A stretch of 64,000 nt of DNA from positions 59,337,479 to 59,401,478 of the forward strand of contig CM014736.1 of assembly GCA_004329165.1 (NCBI GenBank). The letters are read 5' to 3'. This document shows positions 61,557-64,000 of this stretch, piece by piece. Position 1 is the stretch's first letter; each line of letters starts with the position of its first letter. The position numbers and the translations under genes were made by a program. The notes below the pieces were generated by a model. The model was not told where the DNA came from, made no database searches, and worked only from the letters and a program-made list of their open reading frames with translations. Source of the DNA: Spatholobus suberectus (taxonomy: Eukaryota > Streptophyta > Magnoliopsida > Fabales > Fabaceae).

Positions 61557-62002
61557 GTAAAAAAAATTTCTCTACTTTTTCTAAAAATAGTAGTTGATTA
61601 AGCATGTTTCGTAGAATATATTATTAATTTTTTAATATAATAATAATTGCTATCAGTAGTTTGAATTGCCGTCAAAAATTCCATTACAATTCTGCAGAAC
61701 TGCAGAAGGTGCAGTACTTTAACATGTGATTGCTAGTTTCTGATTTGAATTTATAACAATATATTTAAGCATGAAACAAAAATATTTTGAAGGCTAAGAA
61801 CCTAGTAGATTCAGAACCAAAGCTAAATAATTCAATAACATAATAATATTAGTATATTTATTATCATTCTTTTTATCGCAGTACATCATATCCCATGTTT
61901 GAAATTTTTTATTTTATCCTTTTACCACGTATGAGTCAACAACATGATGATGAAGGCAAAAAAATTAGTGGATGTTAAACTCTATTTTATATATATATAT
62001 AT

Positions 62003-62560
62003 ATTAGTCTTTTATTTTTAAAAGAATTTTTTTAGTTCTTTAACTCACAAATTTGAGTTAATATTGTCTTTCCAAAACAGTAATTGTTTTTGAAATCAGG
62101 GTATGATTTTGAACCTTTTTTTACTAATTTAAGATGTGAAACTAATCCTATTAAATTTACCTATATGAAACCTAATTAATGTTTGAACCCAAAAAATTAT
62201 AAATATGGTGAAAATCGTGTGAAAAATGAGTTCCACAAATAACGAGAAAACTGAAAAATGTAATATCAAATTCCTTTTCGGTTACTCGTGAGACTCACTT
62301 TTCACTTGATTTTCACCATGTTTCTTTGCCTTTTTGGGTTCGAACATTAGTTGGATTCTATGAAAATAGGTGAATATAATGAGACAAGTTTCTTGTCTTG
62401 AACAATCAAAAAATAGTTCAAAATTATACTCCAAAATTGAAAACAATCATTGTTTTGAAAGAACATTAACCCAAATTTGAGAGTTAAAGAACCAAAATAA
62501 ATCTTTTAAAAGATAATAACTAAAACAAATTTTAGTAAAAAAGATAAGAAACCAAAAATA
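62003..62560. mobile_element. Foldback element, ~560 bp
   Basis: Left landmarks TTAGTTCTTTAACTCACAAA, GTCTTTCCAAAACAGTAATT and GGTATGATTTTGAACC recur inverted at the right as TTGAGAGTTAAAGAACCAAA, CAATCATTGTTTTGAAAGAAC and AGTTCAAAATTATACTCC. The centre is near 62,280. Confidence 0.75.
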
Positions 62561-62564
62561 TATT

Positions 62565-63560
62565 TTAGCCATATATATATGTATATATATGCATATATTA
62601 CCTTTTATTTCATTTTTATTTTATTCTCCTTTTATTTTTATCTTTTTTTCGTTATATCACGTATCATATTTATCACTTTCTTTCTCTATCTTTTTTCTTT
62701 TTTTTTTTATCTCTCCTATTTCCAGCCCAATCTATCTCAAAATGGGATAGATGAATATCATTACTCCTTGAAAAGAGAAAGACAAAAAATAAAATAAAAA
62801 ATGTAAGTATAAGAAATAATATGATATGATAAAAAAATAAATAATAAATAATAATATTAATAAAATGTTTACTTGTATAACATCACACTTATAAATATTA
62901 ATCTAATCGAGTTTTTCATTCACATTAATTTTAATTTGGATACAATTCTTAAATTTTTTTTCTATTGATAAGCAATAAATAAAATTTATAATAAATTCTC
63001 ACTGGTAATTTTTACTAAACTTGCAAGAAGACTGTTTTATCCAATTTAACCTTTTTGCAACAAAAAGAAAAACACGATTATGAATGTTTCTACTATGCAA
63101 TTAATGCTGGCGAAGTCCACCTTCAATCCATCCAACGTGAAAATAGTACAAATAATAATAAAGAAGTCCTATGTCCGGAACATAAATCCAATTCAAACTC
63201 TTCATTAATTGCTACGTTGGGACTGTTGCGGTTCCTTTTTATTTGTGGTGTAAGATTTTTATACATAAATTAAAAAAATATAATAATTTTTTTATTTTTA
63301 TAAAATAATTTTAAAGTTTTTTATTATATATTTTTATTTTTATTTTACAATAAATACATATTAGTTATAAATATATAAATTAATTAAAAATTAAGTAACA
63401 AATAAAGATATAATTGATAAAAAAAGTAATTAATGTTACTTAAATTTTGAAAATGACGTATAAAAAAAAACTATTTCTAAAAAACTGACAAATAAAAAAG
63501 AACAAATATTAACCGTGCGGCAACACTATGTTTGGCTTATGTGCCGGCCACAAATTATCT
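62565..63560. other. AT-rich upstream region of the glycosyltransferase gene
   Basis: Short AT tract near 62,573-62,600, pyrimidine-rich block 62,600-62,720, otherwise no feature recognised. Confidence 0.5.
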
Positions 63561-63576
63561 TTTTCTTGGCTCTAAC

Positions 63577-63588
63577 ATTAAATAAATC
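63577..63588 (+). promoter_or_regulatory. Possible TATA box of the glycosyltransferase gene
   Basis: ATTAAATAAATC lies about 95 bp upstream of the ATG at 63,677 with a pyrimidine-rich CCCCTCTCCTTTC stretch after it. Weak match. Confidence 0.35.
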
Positions 63589-63676
63589 AACCCCTCTCCT
63601 TTCGTATCCAACACCACACTCACCCACAGCAGGCCACCGGAAGTTGAGGCTCGGCAGGAAAGAAGGGAAGAAAAGC

Positions 63677-64000
63677 ATGGCTAGGAGAGCACACTGTTTG
63701 GTGTTACCATATCCAGGTCAAGGTCACATCAATCCCATGCTTCAATTCTCCAAGCGATTGGAACATCAAGGGGTGAGAATAACGCTGGTTACCACCCGTT
63801 TCTACTACAATAACTTGCAAAAAGTGCCTCCTTCTATTACTATTGAAACCATCTCTGATGGGTTTGACATCGGTGGGCCTAAAGATGCTGGAGGCTCCAA
63901 GGCCTATTTGGATCGCTTTTGGCAAGTTGGGCCAGAGACTTTTGCTGAGCTTCTTGAGAAACTTGGTAAATCAAAAGACCATGTTGATTGTGTTATTTAT
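63677..64000 (+). CDS. UDP-glycosyltransferase, UGT74-like, N-terminal part (cut by window edge)
   Basis: Would transfer sugar from a UDP-sugar (usually UDP-glucose) to a small acceptor in the cytosol; UGT74 members glucosylate salicylate, auxins and similar acids, but the acceptor cannot be told from this end. The first 108 codons are open to the window end. They begin MARRAHCLVLPYPGQGHINP, with the catalytic His at position 17 in GQGHINPM, followed by LVTTRFYYNNL, ETISDGFDIGG and the block DHVDCVIY at the edge, just before the Asp that usually completes the His-Asp dyad. The start is the first ATG after an in-frame purine-rich leader and fits the family N-terminus. The sugar-binding PSPG box lies beyond the window. 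Confidence 0.93.
   Translation, partial: MARRAHCLVLPYPGQGHINPMLQFSKRLEHQGVRITLVTTRFYYNNLQKVPPSITIETISDGFDIGGPKDAGGSKAYLDRFWQVGPETFAELLEKLGKSKDHVDCVIY

Overview
The window looks like nuclear DNA of a dicot, most likely a legume close to soybean (Glycine). The supporting signs are intron-split genes with GT..AG borders, very AT-rich repeat-filled spacers, several copies of the legume-type inverted repeat whose ends read TTAAATATGTTTTTAGTCC, and soybean-like plant proteins. The species call is inference; no search could be run.

Only four protein genes can be supported. (1) A six-exon pectinesterase on the minus strand (23,634-28,169; 316 aa, PME31-like, no signal peptide). (2) A two-exon plus-strand gene (39,461-42,836; 427 aa) for a Tyr/Gly/Ser/Glu/Lys-rich repeat protein related to Arabidopsis At5g39570. 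(3) A four-exon minus-strand p24-delta cargo receptor of the early secretory pathway (44,423-48,527; 213 aa). (4) The 5' end of a UGT74-like glycosyltransferase (63,677 to the right edge). Genes 2 and 3 are convergent. The four genes do not form a pathway; this is an ordinary gene-poor stretch with isolated housekeeping or stress genes. No tRNA, rRNA or CRISPR array was seen.

The rest is mobile DNA and its debris. From 1 to about 11,740 lies an array of alternating inverted ~1-kb arms (period ~2.0 kb) centred on AT-rich dyads, invaded by a 2,874-bp solo LTR (TSD AGAAC) and several small foldback elements. From 11,745 to 20,000 there is a copia RNase H scrap and a decayed minus-strand Ty1/copia element with two LTRs, a polypurine tract and a reverse-transcriptase remnant. 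From 21,475 to 22,955 there is a 1.48-kb foldback element. From 28,200 to 39,300 are MITEs, a ~1.1-kb solo LTR inside a larger foldback element, and a 3,018-bp solo LTR nested in another foldback element. From 48,600 to 63,600 are more MITEs, a second solo LTR of the 3-kb family (2,795 bp, perfect TSD TCTAG), a plus-strand copia pol remnant, a relative of the 1.1-kb LTR, a 107-bp tandem duplication and two further foldback elements.

The most unusual structure is the palindromic array at the left edge. The most consequential gene-level observation is the last splice site of the pectinesterase, where an expected Arg codon at the exon junction has apparently become Met beside a weak donor.
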